Counted from the first letter of the stretch, positions 16,777 to 25,768 are shown. The stretch is DNA of 64,000 bases from Clostridium fungisolvens (GCF_014193895.1 NZ_BLZR01000001.1:2542001-2606000), one strand, 5' to 3'. Notes: generated by a model not told the origin, from the sequence alone. Numbers and translations: made by a program.

Positions 16777-16797
16777 TATTTTATATCATATAACTAA

Positions 16798-16830
16798 GGG
16801 CATACTAGATACTTCTGTATGCCCCTATTT
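16798..16830 (+). terminator. Terminator after aldo/keto reductase
   Basis: GGGCATAC and GTATGCCCC pair, followed by TATTTATTTT. Confidence 0.85.
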
Positions 16831-16891
16831 ATTTTGCAAATCCAATGTTTAAAGATACACTTTTATGCATGGTTTTAAATTTATTTACATC

Positions 16892-16931
16892 AAAAAAGTA
16901 GATATAAAAAGAAACTTATCTTTATATCTAC
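16892..16931 (-). terminator. Terminator of the minus-strand HAD gene
   Basis: GTAGATATAAA and TTTATATCTAC pair; on the minus strand the stem is followed by six T's. Confidence 0.8.
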
Positions 16932-17004
16932 CTCTCTTAAAAATGTATCACTTTTCTAAAAACTTTTTTCAAAACTTCTCTTAGAGAAGATGTAATTCTT
17001 TAAA

Positions 17005-17694
17005 CTACCCGTTAATTATATTCTTAAGCTCATTAAGACTACTTATTTCATAGGTTGGCTTTATCTCTGATGTATTTGGAGTTTTACTTGGGTTGTACCA
17101 ACAGGTATCAATTCCAGCGTTTACTCCACCCTTAATATCAGAACTTAAGCTATCTCCTACCATAAGAACCTTGCTCTTATCAGTTTGCTTTATATTCTTT
17201 AATGTCATCTCAAATATCCTTGGATCTGGTTTAGCTACCTTAACTTCTTCTGATATTACTACATCTTGAAAATATTTGGCTATAATAGATTTTTTTATTC
17301 TGCCATTCTGAACATCTGTTAGTCCATTTGTCACTATTGTCAATTTATAATCTTTATATAAACTTTCTACAAGTGCCTCACTATCATCAAATAAGAATGA
17401 TGCATTAGCTAGGTGCTTCATATATGCCTTTGCAAATTCAAATTCGTCAAAAGCTACTTCTAATTTATTTGCTAATCTCTTGAATCTTTCAACCTTTAAT
17501 TTTTCTTGAGTGATAAGCCCCTGTTCGAACTCTTTCCATATAGCTGTATTTATTTCACTATATATTTTCAAATGGTGATTTTCATCATATTCAATATCAA
17601 ATTCAATCATAGCATTTTTAAAAGCTTCTCTTTCAGATTTCTTAAAATCAAAAAGAGTTTCATCTGCATCAAATATTATAACTTCGTATTTCAT
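17005..17694 (-). CDS. HAD-superfamily nucleotidase, YjjG-like
   Basis: 229 residues with HAD motifs: I FDADETLFDF, II TNG (LTIVTNGLTD), III Lys in VKVAKPDPRIF, IV VGDSLSSDIKGG. The residues after motif I (KKSEREAF) and the overall length fit the YjjG/YfnB group, which dephosphorylates noncanonical pyrimidine nucleotides and helps clear damaged bases. Substrate is by family inference. ATG with AAGGGGG upstream; own terminator; monocistronic. Confidence 0.88.
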   Translation of the reverse strand: MKYEVIIFDADETLFDFKKSEREAFKNAMIEFDIEYDENHHLKIYSEINTAIWKEFEQGLITQEKLKVERFKRLANKLEVAFDEFEFAKAYMKHLANASFLFDDSEALVESLYKDYKLTIVTNGLTDVQNGRIKKSIIAKYFQDVVISEEVKVAKPDPRIFEMTLKNIKQTDKSKVLMVGDSLSSDIKGGVNAGIDTCWYNPSKTPNTSEIKPTYEISSLNELKNIING

Positions 17695-17838
17695 AGTAAT
17701 CCCCCTTGAATATGTGATTTATTGTAGTAAATCATATTTTATTTTTATCTATCGTAGTTTTTCTTTATGTTAATTATATCATTAATTCCAATATAACACA
17801 TAATTAAACAAATATCGTTTCACATTCTTTAGACATAT

Positions 17839-18321
17839 TTAAATATTAGTAATAGCAATATCCTTACTTAAATCAGCTTGCTGATTTTTTATTTTATTGT
17901 CAGCTCTCGCATTTAAACTTAAGCCTACAAGAAATAATATCCCTCCTATTACTTTTCCTTTAGAAAAGACGTCTAAATATATATAATCAATGATAGCACT
18001 TGCAAACATTTGTCCTATAAACCTCAGTATAACAACATAAACTGCTGGCACCTTGGGAACCAAAACATTAAAGATATAAGTTGTCAAAACTCCTATAAAC
18101 CCACCTATAAAATATGGTAACGGAACTTTCCGTATTACCTCATAAGAAGGAATGGAATTTATCATAAATGCACATAGAACAACAGAAGAGACCGCTGCCA
18201 TAAAATAATTTATAATAACTCCATTAATCATCCCTTCCTTTTGTGATAGCTTTCCATTAATCATCATGCTAATAACTATATTTACACCTACTAAAAATGC
18301 TAAGAAAATATATAATATCAT
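17839..18321 (-). CDS. DMT-family transporter, YdcZ (DUF606) type, second of a pair
   Basis: 160 residues, five predicted TM helices, with the DUF606 pattern GVNIVISMMINGKLSQKEG. I start at ATG 18321 (MILYIFLAFLV), which has GGAGG eight bases upstream. An open frame runs 54 nt further upstream but enters the repeat at 18359, so that extension is artefactual. YdcZ proteins usually occur as pairs forming a small drug/metabolite transporter; the partner is at 18464. The substrate is unknown. Confidence 0.82.
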   Translation of the reverse strand: MILYIFLAFLVGVNIVISMMINGKLSQKEGMINGVIINYFMAAVSSVVLCAFMINSIPSYEVIRKVPLPYFIGGFIGVLTTYIFNVLVPKVPAVYVVILRFIGQMFASAIIDYIYLDVFSKGKVIGGILFLVGLSLNARADNKIKNQQADLSKDIAITNI

Positions 18322-18358
18322 TTCAATCCTCCAATATAATAAATTTTTTAGTGCCCTT

Positions 18359-18427
18359 TTTTCTGAAAAAATCATTTAATTCTAATAGTTCGCTTAAATA
18401 GCAGCTCTTGTATAATCACTTAATTTA
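18359..18427. repeat. Repeat family 2, right half only
   Basis: TCTGAAAAAATCATTTAATT to TAATCACTTAATTT is over 85% identical by eye to the right half of the element at 19851-20044, including the terminal repeat. It lies between the two ydcZ genes. Confidence 0.75.
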
Positions 18428-18463
18428 AACACTAATCTTAGCAATATCCTAAACAAAATATCT

Positions 18464-18886
18464 TTATATAGTAATCATAACAATTGCTCCAAGAGAGATT
18501 ATTGAAAACCCAAGAATTCTCTCTTTTCTGAACTTATTTACAGGCATTCCAAAAAGCCCAAAGTGTTCTACTATAATAGACATTACTAGTTGTCCATATA
18601 AACTTATACTGCTGGTCAAAGTTACTCCTATAACTGGTATACATAAGTTATTTAAAAGTATGGTTATAACGCCAAGAACACCAGGCAATAAAAAAATCAA
18701 CTTCATTCCTATAAGCTTCGGCAATTTATTTTTTCTAACAATGGCTATAAGAACAATTGTTATTAGTCCGATTGTATGAAATATCAAGGTACTCATATAC
18801 GGCCCTGTTTTCTTAGAAATCATTCCATTAAAGAACACCATAATAGCAAGTAATACTCCATTGATAACTGCTAAATTTTTATACAT
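18464..18886 (-). CDS. DMT-family transporter, YdcZ (DUF606) type, first of a pair
   Basis: 140 residues, about five TM helices; the GVLLAIMVFFNGMISKKTGP segment near the N-terminus parallels the same region of the partner at 17839. ATG with AAGGGGG upstream. It is transcribed first, ahead of the second ydcZ, and divergently from a Crp/Fnr regulator, a layout that suggests the regulator controls the transporter. Confidence 0.82.
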   Translation of the reverse strand: MYKNLAVINGVLLAIMVFFNGMISKKTGPYMSTLIFHTIGLITIVLIAIVRKNKLPKLIGMKLIFLLPGVLGVITILLNNLCIPVIGVTLTSSISLYGQLVMSIIVEHFGLFGMPVNKFRKERILGFSIISLGAIVMITI

Positions 18887-18962
18887 AACTAAATCCCCCT
18901 TAACTTTACAATACTTTATAAATGCTTTATAAATAATTTATAACATTTGTATAGATTCAAAT

Positions 18963-18976
18963 AGGACATTTGTCCT
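18963..18976. promoter_or_regulatory. Palindrome between divergent ydcZ and crp-like genes
   Basis: AGGACATTTGTCCT is a two-fold symmetric site (AGGACA, 2 nt, TGTCCT) that ends 14 bp before the Crp-like gene start. It may be an autoregulatory operator; it does not match the classical FNR or CRP box. Confidence 0.4.
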
Positions 18977-18990
18977 GCACAGGAGGATTT

Positions 18991-19680
18991 ATGAAAAGAT
19001 TATTAGATAGAGAGCTGCTAAATGATTTTTTTTCAAAAAATCATATTGAAGATATATTTGATAAAGATATAATACACCACTGCGAGCTGCACTTTTACAA
19101 AAAAGATGAATTTGTATTACATTCAGAATCAGAACTAGAATATTTATATATGCTTGTGGATGGAAAATTAAAAATCTTTTACCTATTTGAAAATGGTAAA
19201 TCAATGCTTTTAAAATTTTATAAGGATTTTATCTTTATAGGTGATATAGAAATCTTAAAAAACAAACCAATTCGGTGCAATGTGGAGGCAGTTGAAGATA
19301 CTTATCTTATTGCAGTACCAGCCAATATAATCAGAAAATATTATATAAACAATACTAAGTTTCTCCATCACCTTATTGATTCCTTAAGTGAAAAACTTGA
19401 CTCAACAATTAATAATAGCTCCTATAATTTTGTATATCCACTTAGTAATAGATTAGCGAGTTATTTAATAGAGCATTTGTCGGATGAAAATTATATAATT
19501 TTAGATTCAAGCTTTATAGAAATTGCTCAATTTTTAGGAACTACCACTAGACATCTAGGGAGAACCTTTAAAGAATTAGAAGCTAAAAATATTATAAGGC
19601 TAGATAATAAAACTGTTCATATCCTAGATAGAGCTGAATTAAAAGAGCTATCTAAAAATACTTTTTTAAAATCTCTTTAA
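18991..19680 (+). CDS. Crp/Fnr-family transcriptional regulator
   Basis: 229 residues: an N-terminal cyclic-nucleotide-binding-like beta barrel (about 20-140, with FVLHSESELEYLYMLVDG) and a C-terminal winged helix with IEIAQFLGTTTRHLGRTFKE as the recognition helix region. No cysteine cluster for an Fe-S centre is seen. I start at ATG 18991 (MKRLLDREL), directly after AGGAGG; a TTG 21 nt earlier overlaps that site. It resembles YeiL-type regulators. It lies divergent from the ydcZ pair and probably regulates it. Confidence 0.88.
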   Translation: MKRLLDRELLNDFFSKNHIEDIFDKDIIHHCELHFYKKDEFVLHSESELEYLYMLVDGKLKIFYLFENGKSMLLKFYKDFIFIGDIEILKNKPIRCNVEAVEDTYLIAVPANIIRKYYINNTKFLHHLIDSLSEKLDSTINNSSYNFVYPLSNRLASYLIEHLSDENYIILDSSFIEIAQFLGTTTRHLGRTFKELEAKNIIRLDNKTVHILDRAELKELSKNTFLKSL

Positions 19681-19746
19681 AATTTTCATTCGATGGTTCT
19701 ACGAATCTTTATATTAGATACATTCTAGTATGAAGTGTTTATCCAT
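19681..19746. repeat. Dispersed palindromic repeat, family 1b (right half)
   Basis: TTCTACGAATCTTTAT and the end GAAGTGTTTATCC align with the right half of the 28850-28943 copy. It abuts the stop codon of the Crp-like gene and may serve as its terminator region. Confidence 0.55.
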
Positions 19747-19850
19747 AGCAATAATAAAAAACTAATAGACAAATTATTATGATTTATGCAACAATAAATA
19801 AGTAAAATTTAGCAAACAAGCCTATAAAATTAGGCAAAAGTGACATGATC

Positions 19851-20044
19851 AAATTAAGTGGTTATCCATCCAATGCTTTAATGAGCTTACGCAAAGAATT
19901 AATATAATTTTTTCATATTCCATGGCTAAAACTGTAAACTCACTACGTTCGAACAGTACAGTTTATTAACGCCATTCCATCTGAAAAAATCATTTAATTC
20001 TAATAGCTCGCTCATATAGCATCTCCTGTATAACCACTTAATTT
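19851..20044. mobile_element. MITE-like element with 15-bp terminal inverted repeats, family 2
   Basis: A 194-bp element with perfect terminal inverted repeats AAATTAAGTGGTTAT / ATAACCACTTAATTT. The interior has a hairpin AAACTGTA / TACAGTTT around GTTCGAAC. It encodes no transposase. Half copies occur at 18359 and 15655, and left-end fragments at 45705 and 49033. It lies upstream of the pentapeptide-repeat gene. Confidence 0.8.
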
Positions 20045-20103
20045 TAAAAATACTATTAAGCTTAGCATGAAATTAAAATATAGAATATAAGGATGAATTT
20101 ATT

Positions 20104-20754
20104 ATGGAGAAAAAGACAGAAATAAAAATAATAAAACCTAAATTACCAAAGGATTTATCACCTTTTGAGCTTTCTGAGGATAGTATAACAGACTATGATT
20201 CAATATCAGAATCACATATAAAAGAATGTTTCTTAAGATATCATGATGCAAACAAAGTTTCATTTAATGAAGTGGTATTTGAAAATACTACTATTAACAA
20301 TGTTTCCTTCCAAAAATCTGATTTAGTGGATGTTAGATTCGAAAATTGTGATTTATGTAATGTAGATTTTTCAGAATCCTCTTTCCTTAGAGTTGAGTTT
20401 ATAAACTGCAAAGTGGTTGGTATTAATTTTACTGAATCAACTTTAAAAAACGTGTTTTTTAAAGACTGTTATGGACAGTACTCGCTCTTCAGATTTGTAA
20501 ATTGTAATTCAGTGCTTTTTGATCACTGTCATTTACGATATTCAGACTTTCAAGAAAGTAAGTTTTCTAAGTTAGAATTTAAAGAATCAGATCTTACTGA
20601 AAGCCAATTCTTTAACACTAAACTAAAAGGACTTGATTTTAGAAGCTCAGAGATTGACGGTATAGCAGCTAGAATTCCTGACTTAGAAGGAATGATTGTA
20701 TCAACTGCTCAAACAATAACTCTTGCTGCATTAATTGGTGTAGAAGTTAGATAG
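20104..20754 (+). CDS. Pentapeptide-repeat protein
   Basis: 216 residues. From about residue 55 to 185 the sequence follows the A(D/N)LXX pentapeptide pattern with F/L at every fifth position (FENTTINNVSFQKSDLVDVR, then FENCDLCNVDFSESSFLRVE and so on), giving a right-handed beta helix. It has no TM segment and no recognisable enzymatic domain. Some family members mimic DNA and protect gyrase, but most have no known role. The ribosome site is weak (AAGGATG). A terminator follows. Confidence 0.85.
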   Translation: MEKKTEIKIIKPKLPKDLSPFELSEDSITDYDSISESHIKECFLRYHDANKVSFNEVVFENTTINNVSFQKSDLVDVRFENCDLCNVDFSESSFLRVEFINCKVVGINFTESTLKNVFFKDCYGQYSLFRFVNCNSVLFDHCHLRYSDFQESKFSKLEFKESDLTESQFFNTKLKGLDFRSSEIDGIAARIPDLEGMIVSTAQTITLAALIGVEVR

Positions 20755-20767
20755 AGTAGCAAAATTA

Positions 20768-20792
20768 GCCTCCCTGATGGGAGGTTTTTTAT
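20768..20792 (+). terminator. Terminator after pentapeptide gene
   Basis: CCTCCC, 4-nt loop, GGGAGG, then seven T's. Confidence 0.9.
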
Positions 20793-20931
20793 TCTTTAGA
20801 AATTTAGAGCTTAATTAAATTTCTAAACAAGTATATATATAAAGTTTGAAATTTAATATAAGTTAAAGAATAAAGAGAAGAAAAACAGCTATAAAATAGA
20901 TACCACGATAAATATTCAGTAAATTCCATAT

Positions 20932-20960
20932 TTGTATATACTTCCACTTAGACGTATAAT
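20932..20960 (+). promoter_or_regulatory. Promoter of FtsX-like gene
   Basis: TTGTAT, 17-bp spacer, TATAAT at 20955-20960. Confidence 0.7.
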
Positions 20961-20963
20961 GAT

Positions 20964-20985
20964 ATTGTCACTATATAGTGACAAT
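20964..20985. promoter_or_regulatory. 22-bp perfect palindromic operator
   Basis: ATTGTCACTAT and its exact complement ATAGTGACAAT abut to form a 22-bp perfect palindrome, starting 4 bp after the -10 box and therefore covering the transcription start. This is where a repressor dimer would bind. The regulator is not encoded nearby. Confidence 0.75.
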
Positions 20986-21083
20986 CATATTTTGTTCTTT
21001 GATTTTTACATTGTTGTATTATTTTCAGCTTAATGTATACGTAAACAAACATTCAATTAACTCACATACTACAGGAGGGGAAT

Positions 21084-22427
21084 ATGGGAACTTATAAATT
21101 CGCTTTAAAGATGCTTAAAACAGATTTTAAACAAACCTTACTTTATCTTCTATTTGTAATCTTTTCAGTAGCTACTTTATTTATTGGCTATGCAATGATG
21201 GATGACAACAACTACACTTCACTTAGAGGAAGTACATCTGAGCTTTGCCAAGTACTTTTGTTTGGTCTAACTATATTATTACTATTTATGGTATTCTTCG
21301 CGAACTCCTACTTTATCACTTGTAAAACAAAGGAATTTGCAATTGCAGAATTAAATGGAGTATGTTCCACTAAACTCATGGGCCTTTTGAGTTTTCAAAC
21401 TTTTTTGCTTGGAATTACAGGAAGTATACTTGGTATATTATTAGGAATGATTTCATTGCCTGTAGTTTCAGCAGTTATGTATAAATTACTAGGTGCTCAG
21501 CAAAATATATATTCAACTACTTCAGACAGTTTAATAATCACTTTTATAATTGTTATGCTTATAATGTGTCCTTATATAGTAGGCGGTGACTATGGGTATC
21601 TTTTTCATAGAGAAATACAGGATTTGATTTATGGACAAAGACAACTTTATACACCTCATGCAAAGAAAATCACAATTCCAGAAATCGAAAATATAAAGAA
21701 ACTGTTTCCTTTTTTAGAAAATTCCAAACCAAAAACACCTCACAAAACTAAGTCCGTAAAACCACACAATATATTATCTATATTACTTTATTTTCTTCCT
21801 TTAACAGTACTTCTTTTAAATTCAAAAAACTTTTATGCTTTAATGGTTTTTTATTTACTTTTTTCAGTTATAGGAATACACAAATTATTAACAATTAATT
21901 TTCCAGATAAGATATTAAGTCTTAAAAAGAATGTATTTGCTGGTGATGAAATTAAATTAATTTCACTAAGCAATCTCCATTACTCTTTAAGAAAGATGAA
22001 CTTTCTTATTGTAACCTTAGCAATATCCACAGTATCCCTTGTGTTTATAATTGGATCCTATGGTGAATCATATCAAGTTAAGGTTATGGGTATTTTCGTA
22101 TATATTTGTGCCATTGTATCACTTGGCATTAGCATTTTGTACAAGTTTATAATTGAAGCTTCATATAGAAAGCATATATTCATGCAATTACAATTACTTG
22201 GATATCATACTAAGCAAATAAAAAAAATTATAAAGCAAGAAATAATATTGCTATACGGTATAGCTATAATAATACCTTTAATCCATATTGTAATTTATCT
22301 TGCAAAGTTCATAAACTTAGGCATTATAACCCTACAGTTGTCTTTGATTCTTTTGTCTACTTTTATAATTATTTTTGTTATCATGATTCCTATATCCTAT
22401 TTTGTTTATAAGAAATCAGTATTGTAA
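21084..22427 (+). CDS. FtsX-family ABC permease, no adjacent ATPase
   Basis: 447 residues. N-terminus MGTYKFALKMLKTDFKQTLL then a TM helix is typical of BceB/YxdM-like permeases. There are about eight TM helices: one near 20, three within 70-165, two near 235-265, and a C-terminal group from 310 onward. The large extracellular domain of true BceB (about 200 residues) is missing; a hydrophilic cytosolic stretch (about 185-230) occupies the middle. No ATPase gene flanks it, so it needs a partner elsewhere or is a degenerate immunity-type permease. AGGAGGGG precedes ATG. Confidence 0.75.
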   Translation: MGTYKFALKMLKTDFKQTLLYLLFVIFSVATLFIGYAMMDDNNYTSLRGSTSELCQVLLFGLTILLLFMVFFANSYFITCKTKEFAIAELNGVCSTKLMGLLSFQTFLLGITGSILGILLGMISLPVVSAVMYKLLGAQQNIYSTTSDSLIITFIIVMLIMCPYIVGGDYGYLFHREIQDLIYGQRQLYTPHAKKITIPEIENIKKLFPFLENSKPKTPHKTKSVKPHNILSILLYFLPLTVLLLNSKNFYALMVFYLLFSVIGIHKLLTINFPDKILSLKKNVFAGDEIKLISLSNLHYSLRKMNFLIVTLAISTVSLVFIIGSYGESYQVKVMGIFVYICAIVSLGISILYKFIIEASYRKHIFMQLQLLGYHTKQIKKIIKQEIILLYGIAIIIPLIHIVIYLAKFINLGIITLQLSLILLSTFIIIFVIMIPISYFVYKKSVL

Positions 22428-22466
22428 AGAAACAAAAGAGTCTATTAAATACTGAACAAAATAAAA

Positions 22467-22560
22467 GAATCCAACTACTATTAGATACTTTACATAGAAG
22501 ACTTTCAAATAGTAATCTTCTCTATAATCATCTTTTAGTTAGATGGATTCTTTTATTTTT
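22467..22560. terminator. Long imperfect hairpin between convergent genes
   Basis: AAAGAATCCAACTA and TAGTTAGATGGATTCTTTT enclose a second hairpin (AGAAGACTTT / AATCTTCT). It ends with T's and lies between the FtsX-like gene and the convergent DUF362 gene. Confidence 0.65.
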
Positions 22561-22568
22561 AATGATAA

Positions 22569-23726
22569 CTATCTTAAACCTAACATCTTGCTTAATTGCT
22601 TTTCTTTTGTTTCTATTGCCCCCATCGGACAAAGTTCTTGACAACAGAAACAGCGGATACATTTACTATAGTTCCACTTTGGAATTAATTTATCATTATG
22701 CTTTTTAAAAGTAATGACATTAGGCTTTTCAGGACATACCTCAGCACATCTTTTGCAACTTACGCATTTTTCTGCAATTACAATTGGATCAGGAGCTGCT
22801 AAAGATACCGCTAATTTATTTACAGATGGAGTAATAAAGTTAACTACCCTTGCGCTACGGGATAATTTGAAATCTTTACACTTCATATCCTCGATTTTTT
22901 CACCAAGAACCTCTATTTCTTCAGGAAGTACAGCGCCCCACTTTGTTTCATGGGCAACCTTTAAGAACGGTACGGCTAGTACATTATCATAACCAATCAG
23001 CCTAACCGCTGTTGAATCAACCGCTGTGAGACATTTCCCCATTATTATAGTGTCCATCTTTTTAGCAGTTCCATTTCTAGGACCATTGCCTTCCATTGCA
23101 AGTATACCATCAAGTATAGCAAAGCTTGTCTTTACAACAGAGTTTAAATCTAAAAGCATTTTACTGAAATTAATAGCATTTGGTGATTTTGTATGCCATT
23201 GAGCTTTTTTAGAACCAGGTACACATCCAAATTGGTTTTTTACAGCTCCAGTATAATACATCATCGCATGAGTCTTTAGTTTTGGAAGAGTTATAACTAC
23301 ATCAGCCTCATAAGGCGCCCTAGCAATGTTCCAGAACTTATACATTATAGGATTATCCAGCTCTACATGGACTTCATCACTAAAATCAACGAACTTAACT
23401 CCATATCTTTCAGCAACCTCCATAAGCCCTGATTGTTCAGCAGCCTTTCTATTATTATCAGAGGCCGGTGAATCTCCAAAAGCTATATCATCAGTATATT
23501 CCTTAACAATTCTTATAACTGCTTCAAACACGGCATAATGAGTTATTACGATAGAACCTTTTTCAACCACACTTAGAAAATTAGGTTTCAATAAGACTTT
23601 ACTGTTTTTAGGTATTAGTTTTCTCAAAAAAGAACTTCCACCTAATAATTCAAAACCTTCTCTTAATGTTTTTTCAATGGCATCAACGTTATATTCTGTA
23701 CATTTTAATAAAGCAACCTTTTCCAT
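22569..23726 (-). CDS. DUF362 protein with 2x[4Fe-4S] ferredoxin domain
   Basis: 385 residues. Residues about 40-290 form the DUF362 domain (VLLKPNFLSV, GDSPASDNNRKAAE, VITLPKLKTHAMMYYTGAVK). The C-terminal 80 residues hold two 4Fe-4S clusters: CVSCKRCAEVCP and CIRCFCCQELCP. Similar proteins are widespread in Clostridia as cytosolic ferredoxin-like flavin- or iron-related proteins with no proven reaction. ATG with AAGGGTG upstream. It is a single-gene unit. Confidence 0.87.
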   Translation of the reverse strand: MEKVALLKCTEYNVDAIEKTLREGFELLGGSSFLRKLIPKNSKVLLKPNFLSVVEKGSIVITHYAVFEAVIRIVKEYTDDIAFGDSPASDNNRKAAEQSGLMEVAERYGVKFVDFSDEVHVELDNPIMYKFWNIARAPYEADVVITLPKLKTHAMMYYTGAVKNQFGCVPGSKKAQWHTKSPNAINFSKMLLDLNSVVKTSFAILDGILAMEGNGPRNGTAKKMDTIIMGKCLTAVDSTAVRLIGYDNVLAVPFLKVAHETKWGAVLPEEIEVLGEKIEDMKCKDFKLSRSARVVNFITPSVNKLAVSLAAPDPIVIAEKCVSCKRCAEVCPEKPNVITFKKHNDKLIPKWNYSKCIRCFCCQELCPMGAIETKEKQLSKMLGLR

Positions 23727-24117
23727 AACATCACCCTTTTATAATTATTCTAGAATATGTTTAAGAGTATTGATTTCCTTAATTTCCTCATCTTTACATT
23801 ATATCATATATTTTTTATACCATATAAACAATTTATATTAAATAACAAATTTCCACATCTCACATCACCATAAAGAACTGCCATTTAATATAGTTGTATT
23901 CTATTGTCATTACTAGTTATTGCTTTACAATTCTTAAATTACATAGTTTATATTAAATTAAAGTAGTGCTTTATCTATAAATTAAATAGAACTTATATGA
24001 AACCTACTGTTAACAATTATATTAACAAGCAGAACTTCTCATTATTACACTACTAGAATAATCTGTATACATAATTGTTTGCGATTGACATTTTAACACT
24101 ATTTTACATTAATTAAA

Positions 24118-24146
24118 TTGACATATATTAATATTTTTGTTACAAT
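24118..24146 (+). promoter_or_regulatory. Distal promoter of lectin-lysozyme gene
   Basis: TTGACA, 17-bp spacer, TACAAT: near consensus, 488 bp before the start codon. Confidence 0.6.
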
Positions 24147-24388
24147 AATACATATAATCAATACTTAAATCCTATAACAACTTAAGGAAGAATACTTAGT
24201 TAATTTCAAATAATACCAATTTCTTTAAAACATTTCCCCAAAGAGAATTTAGCTTTAATAAACCACTCAAGTAGTAAATCTTATTTCTTATTCTTTACCA
24301 TTATATAAATCGTTTTCTCTTAATGACTTATATATTTCAATTATAAAATCCATCTAAAGCTGTTTCGGCTACAAAACCTCTAAGCTTA

Positions 24389-24416
24389 TTGTCAACTCAA
24401 AATAAGTTGATAATAT
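24389..24416 (+). promoter_or_regulatory. Proximal promoter of lectin-lysozyme gene
   Basis: TTGTCA, 16-bp spacer, TAATAT. A short dyad TCAACT / AGTTGA fills the spacer. Confidence 0.5.
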
Positions 24417-24633
24417 AGACATTAATCTATTTGGTTCCCGATAAATAAAACATCTATAAAAAAGTAACAGTTTCAATTCTATAGTTTACATTCTAATATT
24501 TATAACATTACCTAATATCCATGAATATTCTCTCTTCAGTAAAATCCATTTTTTAAATCAAAACATTGCCTACCCTAGTAAATAAAATTATTCACAAATC
24601 TACTATTAATAAAATAATAAGGATGTGTTAAAA

Positions 24634-25638
24634 ATGATTAAAAAGACCTTTATAAAAAAGGCTGCAACCTTTATAGCTATGGCAGCAGTAACCGTTACTA
24701 CTCTTGCAGTAGCACAGCCACTTAAAGCATCAGCTGCAGTCGTTTCTGGACAAACCTATAAAATCATTAATGTAGGTAGTGGTAAAGCACTTGATGTATA
24801 TGCTGCTGGAACTGCTAATTATACTAATGTTGATATTTACACTGATAATGGAACCGCAGCTCAACAGTGGAATATAGTAGCTAATTCAGATGGAACATAT
24901 AAGATAATTAATAAGAATAGCTGGAAGGCACTAGATGTATACGCTGCCGGAACTGCTGATTATACTAATGTTGATATATATGATGACAACGGTACTGGTG
25001 CACAAAAATGGAGACTTGTATCAAACAGTGATGGATCCTATAAGATTATCAATGCTAATAGCAATAAGGCACTTGATGTTTATGCTGCTGGTAATGCTGA
25101 TTATACTAATGTTGATATATATACAGACAACGGAACTGCAGCACAAAAGTGGAATATAGTTCAAGTTGGAGGTAGTACTTCTACTGTAACAAAGCCAGGT
25201 GAGGTTCCAAATGATATTTGGACATACACAATTAATGCTGACAAAGTATATGGTAATACTGGTGATTTTGCTTTATTATTATGTGCTGTTATTAAAAAGG
25301 AAAGTGCTTTTGGAGCAGGCTTAAGTGGTAGTCCCTCTTCAGGTGATGGGTTAATGCAAGTAGAACCAAATACTAGAAATGCTTATGCTTCACAATTCCA
25401 AGCAAAATTTGGCCATGCTTATGATCATGGTAGTTACCAAGATCAAGTATACTTAGGCGCATTGATTTTAAACGCTAATATAGTTCAATTTGGTAGTGTA
25501 TATAGCGGTTTATTACACTATAATGGAGGACCAAACTGGTATCCAGGTGCAACAGATTCTTATGGTCGTCCAATTTTAGCCGATCAATATGCAAATGCAG
25601 TTTATGCAACTTATCAAAGCTATGGTGGAAAAAACTAA
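24634..25638 (+). CDS. Secreted ricin-type lectin with lysozyme-like (SLT) domain
   Basis: 334 residues. A signal peptide (KKTFIKKAATFIAMAAVTVT to about residue 36, ending ALKASAA-like) leads to three tandem ricin B-type repeats of about 43 residues each (YKIIN...KALDVYAAG..NYTNVDIY.DNGT.AQ.W), nearly identical also at DNA level. The C-terminal 140 residues resemble lytic transglycosylase/lysozyme domains: catalytic Glu in VIKKESAFG and the GLMQVEP motif. It probably binds cell-wall or host glycans and cuts peptidoglycan outside the cell. I start at ATG 24634; the in-frame GTG 9 nt earlier is too near AAGGA. The terminator at 25769 follows. Confidence 0.87.
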   Translation: MIKKTFIKKAATFIAMAAVTVTTLAVAQPLKASAAVVSGQTYKIINVGSGKALDVYAAGTANYTNVDIYTDNGTAAQQWNIVANSDGTYKIINKNSWKALDVYAAGTADYTNVDIYDDNGTGAQKWRLVSNSDGSYKIINANSNKALDVYAAGNADYTNVDIYTDNGTAAQKWNIVQVGGSTSTVTKPGEVPNDIWTYTINADKVYGNTGDFALLLCAVIKKESAFGAGLSGSPSSGDGLMQVEPNTRNAYASQFQAKFGHAYDHGSYQDQVYLGALILNANIVQFGSVYSGLLHYNGGPNWYPGATDSYGRPILADQYANAVYATYQSYGGKN

Positions 25639-25768
25639 TAAAATTACTTTCATAAATATCCACAGATATAATTGTGGTACAAATTCCCAAAGAATAAAAA
25701 CAACTTACTGATTTAAGAGTATAATGATATTTTAGGTGTGCTGTTATAAATCTTGGAAATGACTTTAA

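Larger units (their letters stand above)
23727..24633. other. Long intergenic region / leader of the lectin-lysozyme gene
   Basis: About 900 bp with no ORF over 30 codons that looks coding. It holds two good plus-strand promoters (24118-24146 and 24389-24416). If the distal one is used, the lectin-lysozyme mRNA has a leader near 480 nt. The stretch 24355-24390 (AAGCTGTTTCGGCTACAAAA, CCTCTAAGCTT) could fold but I do not recognise it. Confidence 0.45.

Noticed and set aside
19920..20010. Short frame MSELLELNDFFRWNGVNK on the minus strand inside the family 2 element
   Set aside because: About 29 codons, broken in the other copies, no ribosome site; it is part of the repeat.
24389..24412. TTGTCAACT ... 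AGTTGATAA as a second BirA operator
   Set aside because: The spacer is 7 bp rather than about 14 and the downstream gene has no link to biotin.
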